Source of the DNA: Acidimicrobiia bacterium
GTDB taxonomy: Bacteria; Acidobacteriota; Vicinamibacteria; Vicinamibacterales; CAVVIG01
Assembly (NCBI GenBank): GCA_016871175.1
Contig: VFZL01000036.1
Location: 1 to 41,983 of the forward strand
Length of the DNA stretch: 41,983 nucleotides
Direction of reading: 5' to 3'
Shown in pieces: positions 32,035 through 39,928 of this stretch. How positions within the stretch are numbered: position 1 is the first letter of the stretch; every line of letters starts with the position of its first letter. The notes below the pieces were generated by a model that was not told the origin of the DNA, searched no databases, and saw only the letters and a program-made list of their open reading frames with translations. The position numbers were made by a program, and so were the translations under genes.

Positions 32035-32109
32035 TGGCGGAGAGAGAGGGATTCGAACCCTCGGTAGAGTTTCCCCTACACACGCTTTCCAAGCGTGCGC
32101 CTTCAACCC
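32035..32109 (-). tRNA. Truncated tRNA-Ser (anticodon GGA)
   Basis: Read on the minus strand, the 3' two-thirds of a serine tRNA is clear. It has an encoded CCA (32035-32037), the 3' acceptor strand (32039-32045), the T stem and loop (GAGGG-TTCGAAT-CCCTC, 32046-32062), a long class II variable arm (32063-32079) and an anticodon stem CACGC/GCGTG around loop 32086-32092 with GGA. The start of the D arm (TTGAAGG) is present, but the rest of the D arm and the 5' acceptor strand (GGAGAGA expected) are not found at 32110-32135, where other sequence follows. It therefore cannot fold as a full tRNA and is likely a remnant or an integration scar. Confidence 0.7.
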
Positions 32110-32112
32110 GAG

Positions 32113-32718
32113 CCGGCCGTGATCACGGACCTCCACGCGGCCACGGCGCTGGCGTACGTCGTCGGCCGTGCAAGGGGAAGCGATGGCGTCGAGTACGGGC
32201 TCGAGGTCGACGTGCGCGTATCCGAAGGCATCTACCGCGCCCGGGATGGGTCGCGCAATCGGGGTACCTTTGCCCTGCTTTGAATCGACCTCTTCGAGCC
32301 CGGTTCGGGCTCGCAGGTGCATGATCTTAACGGCGGCATCCACCCGAATGGCCTGTTCTGGACCGTCGCGGTGCCGCGCTCCGCATTCAGCCTGAATGTC
32401 CACGCCGGCAGGGCACGCCTCCGCGCGCGCGGCGTTCCGCTCATCGAAACGTTCGTGTGTGGCGGACCGAACGCGGTTCCTGCCGTGGCTGACGTCGACG
32501 TCGTTTGGGACGCGGTCGAGGCGCCGGCCGACCGTGGTCTTGGCAACGGCGTGCCGCCCACCGATCCTGGGGCCTTCGTGGGCCGCTTCGCCCGAGCCCG
32601 CGCCGCGGGTTCGTTCTCGGGCACCATCCTTGGGTTCGAGTTCCGAAGCTTGCCAGGCGCAAGCTCCGATCCGGGCTTCGCCCAAATCGGGACCGAACGC
32701 AACGGCGTGTTCATCTAA
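32113..32718 (+). pseudogene. Unidentified gene, 5'-truncated and with an in-frame TGA
   Basis: A continuous frame from the tRNA junction reads VITDLHAATALAYVVGRARG, DGVEYGLEVDVRVSEGIYRA and GTFALL. TGA at 32281-32283 interrupts it, and it then goes on as IDLFEPGSGSQVHDLNGGIH, PNGLFWTVAVPRSAFSLNVH and GFAQIGTERNGVFI to the TAA/stop at 32716-32718. CGA to TGA by a C to T change would explain the stop. No start codon outside the tRNA remnant fits, so the 5' end was probably lost. I do not know the family; the sequence is soluble and beta-rich. The part after the stop could still be translated from ATG 32317 (133 aa). Confidence 0.55.
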
Positions 32719-32825
32719 AGCTCGCATATCACGACGGGGCACCAGATCGGGGAACGCCTGTTGCTGACATGGCGGCCGCGGGCGACGTTGGCGGAAGTCG
32801 CGCCCTCCGGGGACCGCGAAGAACG

Positions 32826-33085
32826 CTGCCGTGAGAGCCAGTGGTTCTGCGACCGACTGTGGCCACGGGCGAGCGCATCGCGGTGACAGCCCATGGGCGC
32901 GTCGTCGCCGAACTCGTGCCGCCGGGGCACGTGTCGAGGCGGGGCGCCGGTACGACGAGCTGATCGCCGCCGGCGTGATTCAGCCCGCGGTCGAAGAGGG
33001 CGACCCGCTCGAGGGCTGGCCCGACATCCGGCTGCCGCGCGGTACCGCGGCCGCGTTGATCGACGGCGACCGTGGCGAAGCGTAG
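32826..33085 (+). pseudogene. Second Phd-type antitoxin gene, frameshifted
   Basis: Coding pieces occur in two frames. VATGERIAVTAHGRVVAELV followed by PPG matches the DNA-binding half of antitoxins of this group. After a shift near 32945, RRYDELIAAGVIQPAVEEGD, PLEGWPDIRLPRGTAAALID and GDRGEA match the toxin-binding tail, ending at TAG 33083-33085. A short VRAS before the first piece may be the old N-terminus in a further frame. At least two indels are needed, so no full antitoxin is made. The PIN-toxin remnant follows directly. Confidence 0.62.
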
Positions 33086-33106
33086 AACCGGCGCGAAAGT
33101 GGCTCC

Positions 33107-33300
33107 GTGCACCGGCGCCCGCGCCCGGCACACACCAACGCCGACGTGGCGTTTGCACTTCGATACGTCGAGTCCAGCGCGCTGGTCGCTGCCCTGCTCG
33201 AGCGCGATGTGGCCGCCGTTCGCGCGCTCCCGAACTCCCAGCGCTCCTCGGCTCGCCCGACTTCTTCCGCTTGGGCCGTCTCCGTCCGCTGCACGCGACT
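33107..33300 (+). pseudogene. Second PIN-domain toxin gene, N-terminal remnant
   Basis: FALRYVESSALVAALLERDV is the first strand and helix of a VapC-type PIN domain, with Glu at the position of the first metal-binding acid (a variant seen in the family). After AVRAL the sequence changes frame and loses similarity. Only about 25 of 130-140 residues can be recognised. It follows the second antitoxin remnant in the gene order expected for vapBC. The next 200 bp up to the receptor gene hold only GVAYQLESGEVVHVPEDGTR, a short unassigned piece in another frame. Confidence 0.5.
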
Positions 33301-33500
33301 GGCGCGCGTCACGGTCGAGCCGTTCGGCGCGGTGGGCCAAGAGATTTCACGCGACAAAAGGCAGCGCGACCACGGGCGACACGCAGAGACGCGGACGGCG
33401 AGTCGGCGTCGCGTATCAGCTGGAGTCCGGCGAGGTCGTCCACGTGCCCGAGGATGGCACGCGGTAGTCGCCGCCCTCGTTCCGGCCACCGCGCGAGAGG

Positions 33501-35762
33501 TTAGAACTTGATGGCGTACACGAGACGGAACTGCCGGCCAATTTCTGGAACCAGATCCTTCAGATAGTTTAGATGGCTGCGGTACAACCGGTCCGTGGCG
33601 TTGTCGAGACGCGCCGTGATGGTCTGCACCGCTCGGGCCGACGGAATCGAGTAGGTCGCATAGAAGCGCAACAGGCCGTAGCCTGCGGTCTCGGTTTCAC
33701 TACCGAACACGCGGTCCTGTCGAGCCACAGCCGTCGCGTTGCCGCCGAGTTCGAGCCGCCCCGTCGTGAATCGAAGTCCGCCCATGAAGCGTTGCGGCGG
33801 AATGCGCGGCAGCGGCTCCCCGCCGATGGTGCTCTTGGCGCGCACGAGATCGTAGGTGAACTCGACGCCGAGCTGAGACGTCAGGATCACATCGGCGTGC
33901 GCTTCGATACCCCACAGCGTCGCATCGACTCCGTTGTACTCGGCGAACGGAAGTTCCCCTCCGTGGCCTTCTTCCCCTTCTTCCTCGCCGTGCTCAATGC
34001 CGAAGCGTGCGTCGATTTCGGCTTCGCGCTCCTCGAACTCCTCTTCGGTGAGCGGGCTGCGGAAGACGAAGTCACTGATGCCATTGCGGAAGAAGGTCAA
34101 TTCCGTCCGCACGCGGCTCGAGCGGCCGCGCAGTGACAGGTCGAAGCCCAGGGCGCGCTCCGACTTCAGGTCGGGATTCCCGATTTCGAACGAGAAGTTG
34201 CCTGGGTGAGGCCCAAAGAAGTAGAGCTCCTCGAGCGCCGGGTTGCGCGCCGCGCGCGCGAGGCTGGCCGCGATCGCGAAGTTGTCGTTGGACGCGCGAG
34301 GCCGGATGAGCGCGCCGACCGAGCCGGAGAACTCGGTGAAGTCGCGCGTCGGGAGGCTCCCCTGTGGCTCGAAGCTCGTCCGGTCGACACGGCCACCGAG
34401 CTGCAGGCTGAAATGCGGCCAGGTCAGCTCCTCGTACAGGAAGGCGGCGGCCGTCTGCTGGTCCACTGGCGGTGACAGCGCTTCGGCGCCCTCGGCGCTG
34501 AACTCGCGATTCAGGAACCAGCCGCCAATCGACCCGACCAGTCGGCCGGCCGGCTTGTGCGACAGCATGAGTTCGCCTTCGACGGTGTTGTTCTTGAACT
34601 GCGTCCCCACCTCGTCGCCCTCGAGCTCCGAGTGCGTGTAGCGCCGTACGCCCAGCGTGGCCCGATACGACGTCAGGAGGCCTTCGAGCCCTTGGCCGCC
34701 GGCACGCGCCGAGAACGCGTGGCGCTTGGGCGTGAGGCTGATCTGACCGTCTTCGATGACCGGCACGCCGTACTTGGTGTCGTCGTAGCCGTAGCTCACT
34801 CCGGCATACTGGCGATCGCCCGTCCACGCCCCACCGACATTCATGAAGCCGCCGCGCTGTTGCGAATTCAGCGTTTCGCCCTCGGACGTGTTGTAGCTGT
34901 CGGTGCGCTGGCCGCCGCCGCCGAAGTGCAACGCGAACTTGCCGTTGCCCACGTGCACGTCACCGGCGCCGCCGGCGGGCCTCGAGTTGTTGCCGAGGTT
35001 CAGCAAGAACGAGCCCGTCGGGGTCGTGACCTTCTCAGTCGGAATCTGGTCGGTCACAATGTTCACCAGACCACCGATGGCGTTGGCACCATAGAGCAGT
35101 GTGGCCGGACCGCGCACCACCTCGAGCCGCTGCGCAGCGGCTAGATTCACCGGCACACCATGATCGCCCGACTGGCTCGACAGGTCACCGATCCGCTGCC
35201 CGTCCTGCAACACCAGCACCCGGTCGCCGTCGAGACCGCGTATCACCGGACGCGCCGGACCAGGTCCGAGCGAGCGCATGGTCACGCCGGGCTGCCACTG
35301 TAGGGTCGCGCCGATCGTATCGTTGAACTGGCGCGCGAGATCCTCGTTGGAGAGCACTGACGTCGGCTGGAACGAGTCGAACTGCGGGCGTGGATTGGGA
35401 CTGACCGACAGCACCTCGGCAAAGTGCAGGTCGAGGTCCACTTCGAGGTCCAACGTCGCACCGGTGGCCGTCACGGTGACCTCGGTCCGGCGGCTGCTGT
35501 AGCCGTCGGCTCGAACCGAGACGTGGTAGTCCCCGGGCGCAAGCCCCTCGATGCGATAGGTGCCGTCGACTCCCGTACGGGTCTCGCGGCGGAGCTCTTC
35601 AACCACGACCGCGGCACCGCTCATCGGGTCTTCGCTGCCGCTGCGGGTCACGGTGCCCGACAATGCCGCGCCTCCTTGAGCAAACGCCGGCACCGCTGAT
35701 GCGAGCACCCCGACCAACGCACAGGAGGTGACAAAGGAACGAAGAACGGTCAACTGCTTCAC
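33501..35762 (-). CDS. TonB-dependent receptor with acidic/His-rich loop, possibly metal uptake
   Basis: This 753-residue outer-membrane receptor starts at GTG 35762, with AAGG 7 nt upstream. The signal peptide ends near AFAQ (residue 29). A carboxypeptidase-regulatory-like domain (ALSGTVTRSGSEDPMSGAAV to about residue 110) precedes the plug: LQWQPGVTMRSLGPGPARPV, IRGLDGDRVLVLQDGQRIGD and RLEVVRGPATLLYGANAIGG. The barrel ends in RQFRLVYAIKF. Between barrel strands lies FGIEHGEEEGEEGHGGELPF, an acidic/His loop suited to binding a metal such as zinc; HSELEGDEVGTQF and the overall architecture recall ZnuD-like receptors. Zinc specificity is inference; copper or nickel would also fit. No regulator or ABC transporter is adjacent. 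Confidence 0.9.
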   Translation of the reverse strand: MKQLTVLRSFVTSCALVGVLASAVPAFAQGGAALSGTVTRSGSEDPMSGAAVVVEELRRETRTGVDGTYRIEGLAPGDYHVSVRADGYSSRRTEVTVTATGATLDLEVDLDLHFAEVLSVSPNPRPQFDSFQPTSVLSNEDLARQFNDTIGATLQWQPGVTMRSLGPGPARPVIRGLDGDRVLVLQDGQRIGDLSSQSGDHGVPVNLAAAQRLEVVRGPATLLYGANAIGGLVNIVTDQIPTEKVTTPTGSFLLNLGNNSRPAGGAGDVHVGNGKFALHFGGGGQRTDSYNTSEGETLNSQQRGGFMNVGGAWTGDRQYAGVSYGYDDTKYGVPVIEDGQISLTPKRHAFSARAGGQGLEGLLTSYRATLGVRRYTHSELEGDEVGTQFKNNTVEGELMLSHKPAGRLVGSIGGWFLNREFSAEGAEALSPPVDQQTAAAFLYEELTWPHFSLQLGGRVDRTSFEPQGSLPTRDFTEFSGSVGALIRPRASNDNFAIAASLARAARNPALEELYFFGPHPGNFSFEIGNPDLKSERALGFDLSLRGRSSRVRTELTFFRNGISDFVFRSPLTEEEFEEREAEIDARFGIEHGEEEGEEGHGGELPFAEYNGVDATLWGIEAHADVILTSQLGVEFTYDLVRAKSTIGGEPLPRIPPQRFMGGLRFTTGRLELGGNATAVARQDRVFGSETETAGYGLLRFYATYSIPSARAVQTITARLDNATDRLYRSHLNYLKDLVPEIGRQFRLVYAIKF

Positions 35763-35959
35763 GCGTGAGCCTTTCGAAAGAGTCGTCTCAGCCTATCGAT
35801 CGGCCCCCGCCTCCGCTAGGAAGACCCTTCCAGTGGGCTTATAACGCGGTTGAACGGTCTGTTGTCGCCAACGACCGGTTCTCTGAGGGCCACAGGGAGC
35901 TTCTGGCGATCAGCGGTTCGCGCGCCGTGTCCAGGTCAGGGCCAGCCCAACGTTGTCGG

Positions 35960-36217
35960 TCAGCCGCGGGAAACAGCCTCAGCGCGCTCGAGCTGGTCTG
36001 ACGTCATGATGTCGACCGAGCCGACGAGATCGGTGCTCTCGGGGCGCAGCGTCCGGCGCGCGGTATCAGCACCGATCACGACGACCGTCTCATCGAAGCC
36101 GGCCGGCCGCAGCTCGACCTTCAGCCCATCGCCCGCGGCAGGCGCCCTGCTTTCGACGTCGAGCCGGTCGAAGCCAACTTGCGCGGCGAGCACGAGCCCG
36201 GACACGAATGAGCGCAT
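35960..36217 (-). pseudogene. 5' fragment of another TonB-dependent receptor gene
   Basis: From ATG 36217 (AGGAG 9 nt upstream) the frame encodes a short exported-looking start, then LKVELRPAGFDETVVVIGAD, TARRTLRPESTDLVGSVDIM and TSDQLERAEAV. The ETVVVxG segment and the DQLERA helix are the start of a receptor plug. After AEAV the frame ends (SRG, stop 35960-35962), where a PGV-type plug motif should follow. Seventy to eighty residues of some 700 remain. A start with a Shine-Dalgarno suggests the promoter end is the true one, so the rest was lost by deletion towards 35.9 kb. Confidence 0.55.
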
Positions 36218-36262
36218 CTGCACGAACTCCTGAAAGGGGACGAGACGACGAGTCGGCAACGA

Positions 36263-36430
36263 CTAGCCGACCACGGGGAAACGCGCCAGCTGCGCGAGCG
36301 CGAACCACACGAGGGCGATGGCTGGAATCGCCAACCCGAATGCGGCGGGCGCCACGCGCCCGGCCACCGTGCCGGCCGCTTCCTCCCGCCCGTTGAATCG
36401 CGGATGCCAGGGGTGCTCGCGGGGCTCCAG
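36263..36430 (-). pseudogene. Possible remnant of a small membrane-protein gene
   Basis: The minus-strand frame ending at 36263 reads EHPWHPRFNGREEAAGTVAG and then a single membrane helix, AAFGLAIPAIALVWFALAQL. No start codon in a good context is present, and the frame overlaps the promoter side of the sensor kinase gene. It lies just upstream of the receptor fragment on the same strand, so it could be the end of a lost neighbour. Weak call. Confidence 0.22.
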
Positions 36431-36565
36431 AATCGGGAGCGCTCGGAGCGGTTCGTGTCGTGCGCCGTTGATGGGCGTGTGCAGACCACTCGTCGGCGGC
36501 CTGTGGCTACTCGTGTCGAGCGAGCGGGACGGAGCGAGGGAGACGCCGTACAATTGCCTGTCCAC

Positions 36566-38422
36566 ATGCCGCAGGAATTGCTCCATGTTGCCGGCTACCT
36601 GACAGGTGCCGCGCTCTACGCCATGTTGTTGATCATGGCGCTGAGGGACGCCTCGAGCGATTGGCTGACGGTCGGCGCCGCGGGTCTGGGCCTCACGTGG
36701 AATGTGGGCGAGCTGGCGGGTCACGGCCTCAGCGCCATGGGTTGGCTGGCTGCGGAGCCGTGGACCGCGGCGCTGGCGTTCACCGCGCTGGGCTTCCTCG
36801 CGGCCGTCGTCATCCATTCGGTCGCTCGGGGCACGCGGGATGAGGCCGTCGCAGGCAGTGTCTGGCCGACGGTGCTGACGACACTCGCCTACGCCGGCGC
36901 GGGTCTGTCGGGCGCGCTGCAGGTCGTGGCAGCGCTACGCGGTGCGCCTGTACCAGACTCGGTTGCGCTCCTCCTGCTGACGTTCGTGCTCATCGCTCTG
37001 GCTCCGGTGCTCCTCGTGGCGACACGGCGGCAGCCGAATGGGCGCCGCGCCATGTGGATGACGGCGCTGACCGTGTTCGCGATCTCCGCTCTCCACGTCA
37101 CCAACTTCCATGGCCCGCGCGAGTCGTGGGCGACGGAGCTGCTGGGCCACCACTCGTCGATTCCATTGGCGTTTGCGATCCTGTATCAGGACTATCGCTT
37201 CGCCCTGGCGGACCTCTTCCTCAAGCAGGCGCTGACCCTGATGCTGGCCGTGGCCGTCGTCTTCGGCTTCTGGTCTCTCGCCGGCCCCACCCTCACACGC
37301 ACCCCGGCGTCGCCGGGGGCCATCGGTCTGCTCCTCGGACTCTGGGTGGTTTCTACGTACCTGTTCCCGACGATCCGACGGACGGCCAACGTCTTCATCG
37401 ATCGCGTCGTGCTGAGGCGAGCCGACGACCGACGGACGCTCGACGAGGTCTCGGCGGCGTTGCGCGATGCCACCACCGAGGACGACTTACTCGGCCGCGC
37501 GTGCCGTGCACTTGGTCCGGCATTGAGTGCGATCGGTGTCACCTGGGAGCAACGGCACGGGGACGTTCCCACCCGATCCGATCGCGCGAGCGTCGCCGTT
37601 CCTACCGTGGAAGCGCCGCACTACCAGCTGCGCGTCGGCCGCCTGGCTGGTGGCCGACGGCTGCTATCCGACGACCTGGCCATGCTCGACCGCATTGCGG
37701 CGGCCGTTGGCCGCCGCATCGATACGCTCCGGATCACGCGGGAGCGCTACGACCGCGCCCTGCGCGAACGCGAAATACAGGGCCTTGCCACCCAAGCGGA
37801 ACTGAAGGCCCTGCGCGCGCAGATCAATCCGCACTTTCTCTTCAATGCGCTCACGACGATCGGCTACCTGATTCAGGAGTCACCGGGCCGTGCCGTCGCG
37901 ACGTTGATGAAGTTGACGGCCTTGCTGCGCAGCGTGTTGAGGGCCGAGGGCGAGTTCACGACGCTTCGACGGGAGGCTGAACTCATCGGGTGCTACCTCG
38001 ATATCGAGCGGGAGCGCTTCGAAGAACGGCTTGACGTCGCCGTGACGATTCCAGACGCCCTCGCGGACATCGCGATTCCGACGCTCGTCGTCCAGCCGCT
38101 CGTCGAGAACGCCATCAAGCACGGGATCGCAGGGTCCCGATCCGGAGGCCGAGTGACGGTGGAGGCGCGCCTCGACGACGAGCGTCGCCTGTGCGTGTGC
38201 GTCCGGAATACCGGCGCGCCCTTGAACTCCCACCTGAACGCGGTGGGTGGCGGCGTCGGGCTCCGCAACATCGAACAGAGACTCGCCTGTTACTACGGTG
38301 CAGCCGGCACCGTGACGCTCGTGACGACGAAGGAAGGAGAGACGATGGCCGAACTTCGCGTGCCGGTGACGGACGCCATCGGACGTGTCGTTGCGCCCGG
38401 CAAGGCGGGGGTGCGCGCATGA
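36566..38422 (+). CDS. LytS-type membrane sensor histidine kinase
   Basis: About 618 residues from ATG 36566; no strong Shine-Dalgarno is seen, so the start is uncertain by a few codons. Residues 1-270 hold about eight hydrophobic helices without a known ligand-binding motif. A GAF-like segment follows (TLDEVSAALRDATTEDDLLG to about residue 395). The His-kinase domain (PF06580 group) has the phosphoacceptor His423 in LRAQINPHFLFNALTTIGYL, and the ATPase part has the N box in VVQPLVENAIKHGI and the G box in GGGVGLRNIEQRL. It phosphorylates the LytTR regulator encoded by the next gene, overlapping by 4 nt (ATGA). The signal is unknown. Confidence 0.93.
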   Translation: MPQELLHVAGYLTGAALYAMLLIMALRDASSDWLTVGAAGLGLTWNVGELAGHGLSAMGWLAAEPWTAALAFTALGFLAAVVIHSVARGTRDEAVAGSVWPTVLTTLAYAGAGLSGALQVVAALRGAPVPDSVALLLLTFVLIALAPVLLVATRRQPNGRRAMWMTALTVFAISALHVTNFHGPRESWATELLGHHSSIPLAFAILYQDYRFALADLFLKQALTLMLAVAVVFGFWSLAGPTLTRTPASPGAIGLLLGLWVVSTYLFPTIRRTANVFIDRVVLRRADDRRTLDEVSAALRDATTEDDLLGRACRALGPALSAIGVTWEQRHGDVPTRSDRASVAVPTVEAPHYQLRVGRLAGGRRLLSDDLAMLDRIAAAVGRRIDTLRITRERYDRALREREIQGLATQAELKALRAQINPHFLFNALTTIGYLIQESPGRAVATLMKLTALLRSVLRAEGEFTTLRREAELIGCYLDIERERFEERLDVAVTIPDALADIAIPTLVVQPLVENAIKHGIAGSRSGGRVTVEARLDDERRLCVCVRNTGAPLNSHLNAVGGGVGLRNIEQRLACYYGAAGTVTLVTTKEGETMAELRVPVTDAIGRVVAPGKAGVRA

Positions 38423-39204
38423 CGCCGACGACGGTGCGCGTGATCGTCGCCGACGACGAGCGGCCGGCCCGCCGGTTTCTCGTCAGTCTGCTGAAGGAGT
38501 GTGACGGCGTTGAGGTCTGTGGGGAGGCCGCGTCTGGCGCAGAGGCTATCGAGCTGATCGAGCGGGTCCGCCCGGATCTGGCGTTGCTCGATCTCCAGAT
38601 GCCCGAGGTCGGCGGCCTCGACGTTGTCCGCCGGATCGACGCCGATCGCTTGCCGCTCGTGGCGTTCGTCACGGCCTTCGACGACTTCGCCATCGAGGCT
38701 TTCGAGCTGAATGCCATCGACTACGTCTTGAAGCCGGCGGAGCGAACCCGGGTCCAGGCGACGCTCGACCGCGCTCGCCAACGGCTGCAGCGCGCCGAAC
38801 CTCCAGGGGTTCGAGCGGCCGCGCTGACCAACGCCGCCGCCGCCTACGAACAGGGTGCCAGGCAGCCACACCTGGAACGGGTGCCGGTGCGGCGGCGAGA
38901 CGAGGTCGTCCTGCTGTCAGTCAGACAGATCGCGTTTGTCGAATCCGAGGGCGAGTTACTGCACATCACGACAGTGGCCCACGAGCGCTACACCCTCACG
39001 CACCGGCTGCACGCCCTCGAAGCCCGACTCGACCCTCGACGCTTCGTCCGTCTGGGCCGCGGGACGCTCGCCAACCTCGATCTGATCACGAAGCTCAGCC
39101 CGATGCCAGGCGGCACTTACACCGCCACGCTCTCGAACGGCCTCGAGTTGGCTGTCAGCCGCATACAGTCGCGTGTCCTTCGAGACACGCTTCTCAAGTT
39201 GTAA
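38419..39204 (+). CDS. LytTR-family response regulator
   Basis: A 261-residue partner of the upstream LytS-type kinase; ATG 38419 overlaps the kinase stop. The receiver domain has the acidic pair in VIVADDERPARR, the phosphoacceptor Asp58 in LALLDLQMPEV, Thr in FVTAFDD and Lys in DYVLKPAERTR. After a linker rich in Ala and Gln, the LytTR DNA-binding domain starts at about residue 155 (ERVPVRRRDEVVLLSVRQIA) and includes FVESEGELLHITT, TLTHRLHALEARL, FVRLGRGTLANLDLI and a C-terminal LELAVSRIQSRVLRDTL. LytTR proteins bind short direct repeats in promoters; none was identified nearby. The pair is intact within an otherwise damaged area. Confidence 0.94.
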   Translation: MTPTTVRVIVADDERPARRFLVSLLKECDGVEVCGEAASGAEAIELIERVRPDLALLDLQMPEVGGLDVVRRIDADRLPLVAFVTAFDDFAIEAFELNAIDYVLKPAERTRVQATLDRARQRLQRAEPPGVRAAALTNAAAAYEQGARQPHLERVPVRRRDEVVLLSVRQIAFVESEGELLHITTVAHERYTLTHRLHALEARLDPRRFVRLGRGTLANLDLITKLSPMPGGTYTATLSNGLELAVSRIQSRVLRDTLLKL

Positions 39205-39249
39205 GCCCGCCCCGCGCGGGGCGCACGCCGCCAGCCGCCGGGCGATCCG

Positions 39250-39580
39250 TCACGCTGCAGACGGCCGTCCGAGGCGTAACCCGACGGCTGCGGCATCATC
39301 GAGCTGAACCCCCGAGCTCGACGTACCGCTCGTTCGTGAGGTTCTTGAGCGCGAGATTGGACCGCCCTTTCGCCAAGTCGCAGCGTATGTCAGCATCCAC
39401 GCGCGCATACGACGGCATGACCCATATCGGATTGGCAAGCGCGGCGAATCGGCGTCCGGCGGCGTAGACACCAAGACCCGCGAACAGCCCGCGCAACGAG
39501 GTCCCGCCGAACGCGAGCGCGTGTAGAGGCTCCCGCTGTGGCGGGCCGCTCCCGCCAGTCGGCCTCCCGCGCTCCTGTCT
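39250..39580 (-). pseudogene. 3' fragment of a TonB-dependent receptor gene
   Basis: The minus-strand frame reads LRGLFAGLGVYAAGRRFAAL, ANPIWVMPSYARVDADIRCD and NLALKNLTNERYVELGGSAR. The KNLTNERYxE motif is the second-last strand pair of siderophore-type receptor barrels. A stop follows at 39296; the last strand may continue in another frame to 39250 (DDAAAVGLRLGRPSAA). Only about 90 residues remain, and upstream sequence is unrelated. It is a different receptor from the 5' fragment at 36 kb, because the order on the strand is wrong for one split gene. Confidence 0.62.
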
Positions 39581-39928
39581 CGACGTCGTCCTCAAGGACG
39601 TGAGTGGCGTTCGGCTGGCAACGATTGGCTCGCTGCATATGCCACCGGAACGGCCGGGACGGATGCCTGGTAGGCCAGCAGGGCACCCAGCAGCCGCGAC
39701 ACCCGGCTCGCCGGGCGCATGGATCATCGCCAGGGGAACAGACACACTCTCAGCCGACTCCCCCAAAACCTCGGTCTGCACACGATTCCCTTCATGGGAG
39801 TCCCTTCATGGGGAGTCGACCTGCGCGCCCGCTTCTACCACAATCGGCAGACCTTGTCTGTCGCCATCACGCCGCTGACAACGTGACGACGTAAAGAGAC
39901 ACGTTCGATCTGCCGCCGAGGAGGACGT
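39581..39928. other. Intergenic region without a recognisable gene
   Basis: Open frames here are short and have no family resemblance. The sequence carries a duplicated TTCATGGG-AGTC (CCCTTCATGGGAGTCCCTTCATGGGGAGTC, near 39790-39818) and an AGGAGG at 39918-39923 serving the next gene. Confidence 0.35.

Noticed and set aside
39209-39222. Palindrome GCCCCGCGCGGGGC after the LytTR regulator gene
   Set aside because: It has no loop and no T-tract, so it cannot be a standard intrinsic terminator; such G+C palindromes are common in this composition.
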